A stretch of DNA of 64,000 nucleotides from Motacilla alba alba (GCF_015832195.1 NC_052033.1:4836001-4900000); one strand, 5' to 3'; positions 49,534 to 61,988 are shown, counted from the first letter of the stretch. Notes: generated by a model not told the origin, from the letters alone. Program-made: numbers and translations.

Positions 49534-49790
49534 CAGGGCATGGAGGAGAGCAAGCTGGGAGGGTGGCACTGCATCCCCTGGAGCTGCAATGGGACACTGA
49601 GCCCCAGCGTGGCCATGGACCAAAACTCATAAAAGGCTGAAAACTCCTGACCCTGAGTCCATCCTGGGTCCACCCTGGGTGCAGCCCTGGCTGGGCTCCT
49701 GCACTGCCCAAGGTGGATCCTTTGGAGGTTTTTTAAATAAATCCCCACTTTATTCTTTGTCTGGCTCTGCTCCAGGAGCCTCTCCAGGCA
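49534..49790 (+). mobile_element. 443-bp LTR family, copy 3 (5'-truncated)
   Basis: Homology starts abruptly at CAGGGCATGGAGGAGAGCAA, losing roughly the first 190 bp present in copy 2. It keeps AATAAA at about 49737 and ends CTCTCCAGGCA at 49790. The left flank is unrelated. Confidence 0.8.
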
Positions 49791-50499
49791 GCAGGAAGCA
49801 CAGGGAGCCCTCGAGTGCTCTACCCTGAGCACAGGATGCCACTGCTCTCTCTCCGAGTGCATTTGGGTGCCTCCTGGTAGACAACAGTTGTCTTGTGTGT
49901 TTTCAACATCCTCTATTAACTGCCATCACATTTTATCATCCTCTGGCAACATCCAGCAACACCTCTATAATTTATTGTCATTAGTTTCATTCTCAGCCCT
50001 CACAGAGGTCACAGCATGGGGGGAGAGGAGAACCTCATCCATTTCACCACTGAACGTGCTGCAATAATGGCTTTTCAAACAGCTGATGGTAGAGGGATAT
50101 GAAAAGATAACGAGTAGCGAGGAATAAAGGAGCTGACCTTTTTCTAACAAGAGGCTCTTTCAGCTTTGTGACACTTGGAATTTGGGTGAAACCAACCCTG
50201 GCTCCCAAGGCTGTGCTTTCTGACACCTCTGATGCAGACACCTGCCTCGGGGCTGGGCTGCTCAGGCTGCCTCTGCAGGCAGGGGAGCTCTTCTGGCTGA
50301 GGTCTGTGTGAACTGAACCCTGAAAATGCCTGCTTCATTCTGGTGGCGCTGAGGAGAGCCTCGGGGGCTGTCCTGGATGGAGGCACCTGCATGTGTCACT
50401 TGCTCAGCACCTGCTCTGCAGGGCTCCTGAGCTCACAGATTTTTTTGCATTTGCAGGGCAACCCCGACGCGGGGAGAGAATGGTGCACCTGGCTCCATC
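49791..50499. other. No recognised feature
   Basis: Intronic sequence; no coding or repeat signature. Confidence 0.45.
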
Positions 50500-50835
50500 T
50501 TGTCAGAAGGCTAATTAATTACTTCATTATTCTATATTATTCTATACTATATTACATTGCATCTAACCTGAATCTGCCAAGCACCCGGCTCTGCACACCC
50601 TGCTCTGAATCTCGTGACTGTCCCGACAGTCCCGACACACACATGCACACAAACAAAACCCCATCACTTTGGGGAGACAATCCCCACATTGCATTCTGCT
50701 TTGGCACAAACACGGGCACAGCAAATGATAAGAATTGTTTTACTTTTCTCTGAGGTTCAGAGAATGTGAAACCCAGAAACATTCCTGGGAAGAACTGTGC
50801 CTTGCTTTTTGCTGTGAAGAGAAATGTGGCGACAA
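50500..50835 (-). mobile_element. Diverged LTR related to the TGTGGCATTCAC family
   Basis: GTCAGAAGGCTAATTAATTA, the AT-rich poly(A) region, GGGGAGACAATCCCCACATT and AAGAATTGTTTTACTTTTCT follow the same order as the copies at 28577 and 61006. Large differences lie between these blocks. Confidence 0.7.
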
Positions 50836-51299
50836 CGCCGGTCCTGCCCCTGGGGAGGAACAGCCCAGGCCTTGGGAATGGCCATTTATTGGCATTTACT
50901 GGGTGCATCTCCTCAGACAAACAGCTTTCCAAGCATCAGTTGGGTTCCATTTGAGCAGGAATAGGGACAGGGAGTCCCCTCAGCCAGACCTGTTCAGCCC
51001 AAACGCCTGAGAGCAGTGGCAGCTCCAGAGTCCCTGAAGGGATCCCAAAACACGTGTTGTGCTGCCACAGCACAACTGTGAGCCTGCTTCCAGCAGTCAC
51101 CACTGCCCAGCCTGCCAGAAAATGCCCCTGGGAGGGGTTTCTCACCCTCCAGGATCTCCCCTCCTGACTGCCAGCAGGGAGCACACCCCCTGAGCCCTTC
51201 CCTTGTGGCACAGCACCTCTGCCCCATCCCCTGCCCTGCTCTGGAAGGGCAAACCGTGGGGTCTGGGGCCTGGGCGAGCAGCTCAGCTCAGCTGGCTGC

Positions 51300-51620
51300 A
51301 AGCTCTGGAAGGCTCTTTGGAGGCAGGAGTAATTAACGCCGTGGCTCTAAGTGGGAAAGGGGCTGGGATGGAGCAGGGCTTTATCCAAGGGAGGTTGTGG
51401 CAGGCTGATCTGATCCCTCTCTCCGATAAGGTAATGGAGTTTTTAGACAAAGGGAACATGCTCGATAGCATCTCTGGGGGCTGAGAGGCAGCATTCGATA
51501 CGGAGCCACATCAGCAACTCATTAGTGCTGCCGAGGAAAACGAGGATTACAGGAGAATTAAAAGGGGAGGGAGGAGCCGAATAAAGGCAAGACAGAAAAG
51601 ATCTTGTGGAAAAGGGAAGA
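51300..51620 (+). mobile_element. Ancient CR1-like LINE fossil (RT motif A region)
   Basis: In one plus frame, EQGFIQGRLWQADLIPLSDK (from 51371) leads into VMEFLDKGNMLDSISGG, a TGA at 51482-51484, then EAAFDTEPHQQLIS (from 51485). CR1-type reverse transcriptases carry the equivalent QHGFxxGRSCLTNL, DKVTHLVDKG and LDFSKAFDTVPH segments. The alignment stays collinear, with the stop and Gly codons replacing the motif-A LDF, so it is inactive. Ends are approximate. Confidence 0.75.
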
Positions 51621-52374
51621 GTCAAGCGGGGAGGAGTTGCCAGAGCTCCTAAAGGGAGCCCCTAAGGCCAAGATCGTTCAGTATTTCTATGAAAAAAATC
51701 TTAATAAAAGTACACAATGTGCTAATAACTCCTGGCTGGGGAGCACTGTGAGGAAATCCAGCCCAAACGTGGCTCTTGGGGCAAACAGCAGACGACCTTG
51801 AGGACTAGAGAGACTCAAACTGGAAGAAACATTCTTCCAAAGCAAATCAGAGCAGAACCTGGTTGCAGAGGGGCCCTGGTGACCCAGGAGTCTCTCTGTG
51901 TCCAGCTCTTTGGCTGGAACCACTCGTGGCTGCTTTGGAGCTTTCCTGAGTGATATTTAGTTTGGCTCATTGTTTCTCACCTCGGGGTTAAGCTTTGTGA
52001 ACTCCACCATTCATGAGATTTTTTTTTTCCCCTTAATGAGCTCCCTGTAGATATTTTCAAATTTATCAGCAGGTTAATTAGTTCTGTAAATCAGGATGGC
52101 CTACACTTTTCATTTCCACGCAGCGAGCGCTAAAACTCCCGGACTTTCATTCAGGATTGACAAGCACAGGAGCACTGACTCCAGGTTTAGCACAAAAAGG
52201 GGGGAATTTTGTGGCTGCAATTGTGTTTGGCCATGGCCCCTGGGGCTGAGGGGCTCTGACACAACCCTTTGCCTGAAGCACCATCAGCTTTTGGAAGGTG
52301 GAAGTTTCATGGAGCTGCACGAACCTCAGGAATATCAACTGCATGGCCAAGAGTGTCAGAAACACTTTACTCAC
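51621..52374. other. No recognised feature
   Basis: It may contain more of the decayed LINE to about 51720. Nothing else was recognised. Confidence 0.4.
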
Positions 52375-52669
52375 TGTCACCGTGGCTTTTTTTAAAGTTC
52401 TTCTGAGCCTCCTGATGTTTACGTTCTTGTCATGAAGTTTCTTATGCACTTTTATGTAAATAATTATTGTTTTGCATTCTTTTCTGGGGGAGGAGAGATT
52501 TGACAGGCTGTTGGTCTGTCCAGTGCCATTGGAGAGGTGGCACTGTCACCCTCCAATCCACTGTCACTTTTGGAAGTCTATAAATGTTGGAGTCAGAAAA
52601 TAAACTTCCCTTCTTTTTGCCTTGGAAGTTCCAGCATGAATGCTGTTTTATTTCGTGTCTATAGCAACA
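52375..52669 (+). mobile_element. Short LTR family (about 295 bp), copy 1 with intact TATA and AATAAA
   Basis: It starts TGTCACCGTGG and ends ATAGCAACA. TATAAAT lies at 52579-52585 and AATAAA at 52599-52604. A second copy of the same length is at 61989-62282. A possible imperfect duplication, ACTCAC/ATTCAC, flanks it. There are no internal genes, so a solo LTR is inferred. Confidence 0.75.
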
Positions 52670-54353
52670 ATTCACTTTTTCTTATGCTCCGGAGAAAAAT
52701 TTCTGCGTGTTGGTCTAAATTCCTGCAATTCTGGGGATGGGTCAAACCAAACCACCTGGAGTTTGTTCAGTCTGCCCTCCCCAGTTCTGCCTCTCCATCT
52801 CAGGGACAGACAGACATTTCCAGGAAGGAAAAACTGCAGCAGATGTACAGAACAATCAGATTTTTCATTTACCCGACTGCCAAGCTTCGTGCCAGACTCT
52901 CCTTTTGCCCATGGCAGTGCTGGATTTGGGGTGGCAGCCACTACAGGAATCACCTGAGGTGCTTCTTTTCCCTGGGAATACAAAGTGTGATTGCTCCCTG
53001 CAGCAACAGCTTGTTTTCCTCCTGCCTCCCTCCCTCCTTCCTGTTGTTCACATGGAAACAAACACAGCCGTGTTTAGAGCATTTAATCTGAAGTATCTCT
53101 TGAAATCTGTATGATTGGGTGCCCTGAACCTTCCTCTCTTTATACAAAACAACAACAAAAAAAAAAGTCATTATCTGGAATTCTGCGTGTGGTGAATTTC
53201 CGTTTTTCTCTCGTGGGGCCGGTTTGGGATTTTCAGTCTGGGATCATTTCAGCTCTGGGTCCTGGGCAGATGCGTCCTGGCTGCCCCTCAGGGGGCATTC
53301 AGAACCCCTGGAGCCCCAGGTGCTGCTGCTGGGGTCGTGCACCAGCTCCCAGACTGTCCCTCTGTCCTTCTGAGCCCCTGGGCATCATCCACATCCTTAC
53401 ACATGGGAGACAAGTCCTGCTTTTATTTTGGAGGATGGCTGTAATGTCACACCCCCCTCGTTCTCCTCTCTCCTCCTCACCTCATTTACACAGCCAAAGA
53501 GCTTCTCCTCTTTGCTGTAAGGTGTAACTCACCGTGACACTTGACAGCTCTCCCTTCCTCACCGCACTTCTTGACCTCTAAGCTGTACTCCTTTGCTGAT
53601 CCGTCTCCTTCAGCTTGGTTTCCCGAGGGGGAAAAATCAAACCGACCACTTTTTCATTCCTTCACTTCTCCTGCAACAGCTTTACAAACCCAGTGGCCAA
53701 TTCCAACCCCACCTGAAAGGATGGCAGGAGCACCTGCGGTAATGAAGATTCTGCAAGGGTTTTTTTTTTGTTTTTTATCAAAAACTGGCAGCTGAGTAGA
53801 TGAGAGAGATTCAAATTAGTGGCTGCACCGAGGGAGCAGGAAGCATCTCCTCACCATTACAGATTCCTGCTGGCAGCTGCCTCCTTGTCAGTCAGCAGCA
53901 GCCTGCAGGAGCCTGCCAGTGCCTCCCAGCTCCCCTGGGACAGGGAAATGCTGGCTGAGGCTGAAGGGGCTGAGGTTGGGGTTCCTGACACTGTTTTGGG
54001 GGGTTTGGGGGTGAGTGGAGTGCAGGAACCCAACCCCTCATTGCTGGTTGCACAGCCTAAGGAATAAGCTGCTCTCTTTCCTTCCAGGCTCTGCTTATTC
54101 CTGAGAAGCCTTTTCTAAATTCAGCCAATTGTGGTGCCCCCTCCCCTGAAAACCCTGAAAATCCAGGTCCAAGGAGTTTTACACCTGGGATTTGAGATGC
54201 TGCTGAGGTCCTTGAGCTTGTCAGGCTTTGCTGAACACTCCCCTGAGTTTGTCAGAGCTCTCCTTTGGGAACTGGAGAGGTTTTCCCACAGAGCCATCCT
54301 TGCTCTGGGTATTTCATTTCACCTGAAGCCTTTTGTGCTCCTTCCACCCAAGG
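52670..54353. other. No recognised feature
   Basis: Intronic sequence with short A and T homopolymers at 53145-53166 and 53759-53777. No gene was recognised. Confidence 0.45.
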
Positions 54354-54438
54354 TCATCATGTCCCACGAGCATTTTGTGAGGCCCCACAGCTCCTCAGGG
54401 CAAGTGGTGCCTCACAAAATGCTCGTGGGACATGATGA
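54354..54438. repeat. Perfect 30-bp inverted repeat with 25-bp loop
   Basis: The arm at 54354-54383 (TCATCATGTCCCACGAGCAT and ten more bases) is exactly complementary to 54409-54438. The two arms encode mirrored MSHEHFVR-type ORFs on both strands, which reflects the symmetry and not a gene. Confidence 0.95.
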
Positions 54439-54794
54439 TGCCTTGTTTATCCAGTGGCTGCTGGGAAAGAAACTCCTGAGATGTCCCAGGCACCAGAGGG
54501 AACTGGGAGTTGTTGTGTAAACTCTTATTTTCCAGGGTATTAAATCCCTCTGATGACAAAATTCCTCCACTAACACTAATTTCAGAGCTCCAACCCTGCA
54601 AATCTTCATCTCATTACAAACATTCCTCCAGCAGAACCTCTGTTACCACCCTGTCCCAGACTGGGAGCAGCCGTGACACACTTCCACTGCTGTGATTTCC
54701 TTGACTTTCTCCTCTTTCCATCACCTTCCCACCTCAGCTGTACAGCCCTGCACACCCAGGGCCAGCCTCAGCCCCTCCCTGTCCCTTAACTCTT

Positions 54795-55012
54795 TCAGCT
54801 CCTTCACATCTCCATTTTTTGGTGCTGCTGTTCACCCCTGATGCCCCAGCCCTTTCACATCTCCATTTTTTGGTGCTGTTGTTCAGATCCTGATTCCCCA
54901 GCCCTTTCACATCTCCATTTTTTGGGGCTGCTGTTCAGCCCCTGATGCCCCAGCCCTTTCACATCTCCATTTTTTGGTGCTGCTGTTCAGGTCCTGGTGC
55001 CCCAGCCCTTTC
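54795..55012. repeat. 51-52-bp tandem repeat, four units
   Basis: TTCACATCTCCATTTTTTGG begins at 54803, 54854, 54906 and 54958. The unit continues GTGCTGCTGTTCA...GATGCCCCAG. Confidence 0.9.
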
Positions 55013-56126
55013 CACTGACCCATTTAGGTGCTCTGATGTGGTTTCACTCCTCCTCCTGCTGGCTCACATTTGTCCTTTCCTTTCTTCACTGCACCTCCTT
55101 TCCCTGACAAGAAGTTCTTCCCCAAGACTGTCTGAGCACAGGGACCTTTGTGCTGTTCTTTTCTCCAGAGTTTTCCCTTTCTGTCCTGCCTGAGAACAGT
55201 CTCCTTTCTTCTCCCCTGTTTCATTTTCCTCGCACTCTGCCCTGTTTTGCTTGGACACCTCTCCCTTTTCCTGTCCCCCTTTCTTGTGGAGGATGAGGGG
55301 CCCCTCCCTGCTCCACCTCAGCTCCATCTGTGCTGATTCCTTTTGCGTGTTCATTGCTGCAGCAACTCCCTTCCTCTGATCTCTTCACCAGCATCTGGCC
55401 TCTTCCTCTTCTATGTGGCCTCCAAATTCTCCTGCTCACCTCATTTCTGCAAATTTGGGCTTTCTTGGACGATCATGTCTAACCTGTCATTTCCATTTTA
55501 AATTGATTCATTTTTAATTTCCCTGTCTGTTTTTTTTTCATCCCTTGTCTCTCACCAGCTCAGTGAGTGTTTGACCTTGGAGAGATGTCCAGTGTCTCCT
55601 TTCTGGGGCTACAATTCTTCTGGACACTAATATGGCTTTAATCCACACCACTGCCTTCCTTTTTTTGCTTTAATCCACGGAATACAGAATTCCTAATTTA
55701 CACCCAGCATTTTCCAGCCTGGGATCCCGTGAGCAGAGAGGCCTTTGCAGGATGTGAAGAGGACTGGAAGGCCTGTGGGGATCCTTTCAGAATAAGCTTT
55801 CTTTGAAAGTGTAAAATATTACTGCCGTCCATGCTGATTATTAGAATAATAAAGATTTCATTGGAGCAGCAGGGCTGGGAAGGCAGCAGGGGGAGATGTG
55901 CTGGTGCTGCCTTCCAGCAGGCACATTTGAACACCTTGTGCTCATTGCCATGAATAAATGTCTGCTGGAAGCACGGCTGGGAAGCAGGCACACACACAGC
56001 CCTGGCTGCTGAGTGAAAACTGCACCCCCAGCTTCACGTTCATCAGAAATCTCCAAGGGGCTTTTATTGCTCATGTCTGCAGCCTTGAAACCTTTGGGCT
56101 CTGGGCTGTATCCCCCAGCCCAGGCA
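55013..56126. other. No gene; pyrimidine-rich stretch at 55070-55320
   Basis: T/C-rich plain sequence. No splice-linked ORF or repeat was recognised. Confidence 0.45.
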
Positions 56127-56510
56127 GCTCTGGGCATGCACTGGTTCCTCTCCAGGCAGCTCTGGGCATGCACTAGTGCCTCTCCAGGCAGCTCTGGGGA
56201 TGCACTGGTGCCTCTCCAGGCAGCTCTGGGGATGCACTGGTGCCTTTCCAGGCAGCTCTGGGGATGCACTGGTGCCTCTCCAGGCAGCTCTGGGCATGCA
56301 CTGGTGCCTCTCCAGGCAGCTCTGGGCATGCACTGGTGCCTCTCCAGGCAGCTCTGGGCATGCACTGGTGCCTCTCCAGGCAGCTCTGGGCATGCACTGG
56401 TGCCTCTCCAGGCAGCTGTGTGGATTCACTGGTTCCTCTCCAGGCAGCTCTGGGCATGCACTGGTGCCTCTCCAGGCAGCTCTGGGGATGCACTGGTGCC
56501 TCCCCAGGTG
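56127..56510. repeat. 32-bp minisatellite, about twelve units
   Basis: CTCCAGGCAGCTCTGGGCAT followed by GCACTGGTGCCT repeats with few changes (GGGATGCACTGG, GTGTGGATTCACTGG). All long ORFs on both strands are artefacts. Confidence 0.95.
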
Positions 56511-59019
56511 TGTGTTTAACACCCACCCACCCCCGGGCTGCTCTTGTGGTGGACACGAAGCCCAGAAGTCACCAGGGTGTTTGGTGTCCCTTCCTCACTG
56601 CCCACACCCTGCTGGCCTTGGCCGTTCCCTGATTCCAGCCTCTCCCATGCCACAGGACACAAATTAGTTCCTTTATTCTCTTCTTTTTCTAGTAAATCGC
56701 TCAGATGGGATGTTTTGGCTCCTTTTAAGGAGCCAAATTAAGTCCAATTAAGTTTGAGGTGAAGTGCCCCGGGTCCTATGAGGTGTCTTTTTCACTAAAT
56801 TGAGAAGAGAAACTTCTGGGCTGGTTTTTGGGATAGTTTTGTCACTCCCTCAACAGGGGACACATTCCTACACCCCCTGAGCAGGAGATTGGAGCTGGGC
56901 TGAGCTGGTCTGACCCTCCCTGCTGGTGACAGCCTGGGTGCAGAGCTCACAGAGAGGGACACAGGGAGCTCTGGGGACAGGTGGGACTGCAGGAAAAGCA
57001 GAATATTGTGAGCTCGTGGTGCTCACTCTGATCCCTGCTCTCAAGCATAAAAAAATAAAATAAAAAAGGAATGATAGCAAGTGTTTCCTGGGAGTCATCA
57101 GAGGGTTTCAGGGAGCACAGGGAGCAGCCCAGAGAGCTAATTCCTTGTGCCAGAGCCACCAAGAGTTACGAGACCTGCCTGGAGGAGAGCCCTGTTTCAA
57201 GGGGGAATCATCAACCACAGAATCACTGAGGTCAGAAAATGCAGGAGCTAAACAGCAAACCTGTAGAAGCCTCACAAACTAAATTCTGACTGAATCCATG
57301 AAAAATCTGCCAATCCTCCCTGAGAACAGGACCCTGCAGCAGTGAAAACCAGCTTGCTCCCCTGAGCAGGAGTTCTGACTGGGTGGCACAGGAGCACAGA
57401 GAGCTTTCAGGGACATTTCCTGCATTTCCAGGGTGCTTCCCACAGCAAATGGAAAAGGCAGCACCCGCTTCCTGCTGAAGTTTGACTCCGCTCCACTTGA
57501 GCCACCTCAATTTGCCCTGCACGTTCCCACATTTCTGCCCCCGATTTCCAGTGGTTCTTTCCACACAAATAATCCCACAGCTATTTATTCCCTCACGGCA
57601 GCCTTTTTTTGGTGAAATTGCCTCCTTGTGACATTGTCATTCTCCCCAGTCTAAAATTCTCTATATTTTCCAGCAGCTCTATTTATTCCAAGATAGTTTC
57701 CTGTCAATCTCTATTTACACTGTGTTAGCGTTTCCCCAAACATCTGATTAAGTTTGCAATAAAAAGTTTGGACTGCAAAAGAGAATCAAAAGAGGCCAAT
57801 ATCATTTTCAGCAGCACATGCAGAGCCCTCAGCTGGTTTTGGTGCTCTTCTCAGGGCTGTGTTTTTCACAAGAAGCCACCAAAATATTGAATTTATTTGG
57901 GCATGAGCTTGCAGTAGAACGAGGAAATGAAACAGGAATAAATTTGATAGGCTTGGTGAGGCAGCCCCACGCCCCAAATAAAATCAGCCTGAGGAGGGTT
58001 TCAGCAGCCCCTCAGCAAAGGGGCAGGGACCTGTGCCTGACACAAAGGTCACCTAGATCACGGCAAGCTGATATAAAAATATTCTAATTAAGAAAATCAG
58101 AAAACAGCATGAATAGTTGGGCGTAAATCTGGGTCCATCTAGACCTGTGTAAACACAGAGATGAATCAGTGCCTGGTGTGGCAGTGACCATGCTGCTCCA
58201 AAAGCTGGACTCGGCTTTGTCCAGCTCCCCAAAATGCTGGTTTTACAAAGATTTGGGCACTGGAGGTAGAACAACAGGTCTCTGCTGGAATTTGCCCTCC
58301 TGGAGGGCCACGTGTCCATCAGGGTCAGCCCTGCAGCACCCAGCTCCAGCCCCAGCCATGCCAGCAGCCCCCTCCTCATCCCAGCTGAGCTCACAAAAGG
58401 AGGAAAACACACTTTAGCTCCTCAATAATAATAATAATAATAATAAATTAATCCACTTTGATCAACAATAAAGGGTTTTTTCTTAATTCTTAGTAACTGC
58501 TAAATAATTTCCAACCACTTTTGCCTCGATTTCAATTCCTGGTGTGTGGGGAAAAAAAAATCAATTCCAGCTTAAGGCTTATTAAAGTATTATTCTATCT
58601 GCAGATGTGATTAGAATGAAATGAAAAGTCTGGGTTTAATGGTCTTGCTCTCATGACATCAGTGGTTAATTGGAATCCCTTGGGACCATGGCTGAGCTGT
58701 CCTTCACTGCCACCAGGAAACACCTCCCCAGTGTCTCACTCCTCAGACTGCCACCTGACTCTTCTCCTTCTTGGATATTGTCCCCAAAATATTGATTTCT
58801 TTCAAAGGATGCATTTCAGGTTTAACAGAGTGACAGCTGCCACTGAGACCTGAGTTTTCAGAGTGCTGCTCCTTGTTCTTTGAGGAGCACAGAACACGGG
58901 AAAGGATGAGGAGCTGTCAGCAGGGAAAAGGCACTCCTGGGAACCCTGAGCTGCGTGTCAGGCAGGGTGGGACCCCTGGGTGGGACCAGAGCCTGAGCAG
59001 CCCCTGCCCTTCCCTCTGG
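56511..59019. other. No gene; CR1 tip at about 57216-57235 and AAT repeat at 58424-58447
   Basis: ACCACAGAATCACTGAGGTC resembles a CR1 tail. An AAT microsatellite lies at 58424-58447 and an A-rich run at 57048-57070. Nothing else was recognised. Confidence 0.45.
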
Positions 59020-59462
59020 TGCCTGGAGAGGCTCCTGGAGCAGAGCCAGACAGAGATAAAGAGTAAAGTGGGGATTTATTATAAAAAACCTCCAAAGGAT
59101 CCACCTTGGGCAGTGCAGGAGCCCAGCCAGGGCTGCACCCAGGGTGGACCCAGGATGGACTCAGGGCCAGGAGTTTTCAGCCTTTTATGAGTTTTGGTCC
59201 ATGGCCACGCTGGGGTTCAGTGTCCCATTGCAGCTCCAGGGGATGCAGTGCCACCCTCCCAGCTTGCTCTCCTCCATGCCCTGTTGGTGGCACTTTTTGG
59301 GGCTGAAGCTGCAGCGGTGTCCTTGGTTGTGGGGCTGGAAAAGGATTGTTCTGTGGGGCTGAGCTGGGAGGAGAGCTGCTGGCACTTCCTGTGGGGCTCA
59401 GAGTTATTTACCAGTGCAGGGCAGAGCCTGGGAAATGTGAAAGATGAAAACTGAAGGCATCA
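59020..59462 (-). mobile_element. 443-bp LTR family, copy 4
   Basis: It has the same 443-bp length and TG...CA ends as the copy at 4275, with only scattered base differences. TATA-like CATAAAAGG and AATAAA are read on the minus strand. It lies in opposite orientation to the copies at 39040 and 49534. Confidence 0.8.
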
Positions 59463-61005
59463 GCTCAGTTGGAGAAGGGAAAGGCAGAGCTCTGCAAGGA
59501 TGGAGCTCTCCTTCTCCTGCCCAGGGATTTCTGTCCTCCTGGAACTTTGCCATGGATTACATGCTCTGGCTGTGCCCTGAGAGGCTCTGAGCTCCAACAC
59601 CCTGATGGTTCCTCACACCCCTCTTGGGAAGGGGAATAACTCAGCCCTTTCTGCTGGAGGATGGGAAAGTCTGGCAAGGGGCGGACAAGACCAGACTTGG
59701 GCAGCATCTAAATGTACCCCGTGGGTTTGGCAGGGTCTTTAAAAGCCCCCTGGAGTAACTCAGAGTTACCTGAACTATTTCAGACAGCTCAGGTGCAATC
59801 AGGTTCCTTGGCTGGCGGGGGGAGCAGGCTCAGACCTCAGAGTGGCCCGGCAGCCCCGAGGGCAGGGCCAGGGCTCCGGCAGCAGGGACAGAACGTTCAG
59901 GACCTCGGACAGAGCCAGAGAGAGGCACCAGGAGAGAGCAGGGACCTGAAACGCTGCAGAGATGTCTTCAACCAGCCCTGTCCTCGGGAGGCAAAGGCCA
60001 AGGACACTCATTTGTAGAGAAAACAGCATTGTGAGAGCTGAAAATGAGGTTGAAATGAGGCTGTGTGTGGTGTTCAATCCCTCTCTGAGGTCAGACACTG
60101 CTCTCCAAAGATCAGCTTTTAAATAAAGGTCTCTGCCCTCTGCTGCTGGTGGAATCACACCCCGCTGCCAAAGGCACAAGGTGAGGGGCAGTTGTATCAT
60201 TTGGGACCTAAACGAGGTTTTACTCACATCCTCCTGCTGCTGCCAACCACAGGAGTCAAGCTCACCTCAACTTCCTCCGAGCTTCACAGAGGAAACATTA
60301 GTCTGGTTTAACTTTGATAAAATCTCCATCGAAATACGAGTCCCCTCTGAAGGAAGAAGACTTGAGCTGATGTGTGGCGCTGAAGCAAGATTGACATTTG
60401 GAGGACGTGAAATCTTTTGGGAAGCCCTAAAATATCCCCTAAGTAGGTCAGCTCGGTGACCTGGATCTGTACTTTTAACACAAGAGTAGCCTACATTTGC
60501 TCTGTTTGCTGAGGAATGAAGGTTTTTTGGGCTATGGGTTTATTTTTAGTAGTGAAATGTGACCTTTGGAGGAGATCCTATAATAAGAACAGTGACAGAG
60601 CTGGCCAGGGGTGAGTCACACCACATGCTTTGATTCAGAGATGATGAACACACATCATTTATGCCCTGGTCATTTCTGGGAGAAACTCTCACACAGGCAA
60701 TTTTCACTGGAGGAATCAAGTCAACACTCTCAAACAGGAGGGATTTCTTGATGGCAAACTTATTCCTTGTCTTACAGGTAATCAATCATCATCTCCATCA
60801 ATGGAGAACAGATTCTTCACGATCTAAAATGAAAGAAGAAACCCTGGCAAGGCCAGAGGTTCCCCACTGCCTTGCCAAGCCTAGCTCAGATTCCAGCAGC
60901 CACCATCCAGGATTTTTTCCATTTAATCCCATAACAAGCTCCCTGATTTTTCAGTTTTCCCCATTCTAAAACAGTCTAAAAGAAGAAGTACAGAATTATT
61001 GTATT
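59463..61005. other. No recognised feature
   Basis: Plain intronic sequence; no coding or repeat signature was recognised. Confidence 0.45.
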
Positions 61006-61410
61006 TGCTGGGAATGCCCCGATGAAGGAAGGAGTGATGAATCTGACTCCATGTGCTCAGAAGGCTAATTTATTATTTTATGATACTATATTATATTAAA
61101 GAATACTAAACTATACTAAAGAATACAGCAAGGATACAGACAGAAGGCTAAAAAGATAATAATGAAAACTCGTGGCTCTTTCCAGAGTCTGACACAGCTT
61201 GGCCCTGATTGGCCAAAGAGTGAAAACAACTCACATGAAAACAATGGAACAATCACCTGTGGGTAAACAATCTCCAAACGCATTCCAAAGCAGCAAAACA
61301 CAGGAGAAGCACATGAGATAAGAATTGTTTTCCTTTTCTCTGAGGCTTCTCAGCTTCCCAGGAGAAGAATCCTGGGAGAAGGGATTTTTCCAGAGAATGT
61401 GAATGCCACA
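61006..61410 (-). mobile_element. Solo LTR of the TGTGGCATTCAC family, copy 3
   Basis: The minus strand starts TGTGGCATTCACATTCTCTG at 61410. It contains a TTGGCCAATCAGGG CCAAT box and a CATAAAATAATAAATTAGCC poly(A) region, with AATAAA at 61074-61069. It is the cleanest copy of this family here, about 405 bp. Confidence 0.85.
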
Positions 61411-61988
61411 CAGAAAGGGCTGAGCTTCCTTCCCCCTTTGGGGTGTTCCTCACCCTGAGCAAACCTGCCTGGACCAGCAGAACCCAGCCGTGGGAGAAAG
61501 TGCTGGGCTGGGAAAAGAAAGCTTTTATTGCTGTCTAACCACATCCCCAGTTCCCAGCCTTCCCTGGGAATAAATCTGAGTTACCACAAGCATCAGCCCG
61601 CTGATCTAAATCCACGTGGGGTTCATGGAGAATCAACATTAGTGTGAATATTCTTCAGGAGAGGGATGAAATCAGTCACAAGGTATCCAGTGACAGACAC
61701 ATGAAACGGGACATGCAGTGGCTTCCCAAAGGACATTTTCCCTTCAAGCCCTCTGTGAAGAGGCTCAGATCAAACATTCCGGCTGAGCCAGGGAGGCAGG
61801 AAAGCTGCAGGGACCACGGGGGGCTGGCTCTCCCCACTCCTCCAGCCCTCCTCAGGTGTGTTCAGAGCTGGGGACGTGAGGCACCAGCCCTGCAGCCACA
61901 GCCCTTGGGGGCCCTGCAGTGCCTGAGCTCAGTGGAACTCCCTCACACCCTGGCTGGACAGTCTGGGCTCTGGACTAGAGAATTCTGG
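61411..61988. other. No recognised feature
   Basis: Intronic sequence between two LTRs. Confidence 0.45.

Noticed and set aside
54131..54609. Mirrored MSHEHFVR peptides on both strands
   Set aside because: Consequence of the perfect inverted repeat at 54354-54438.
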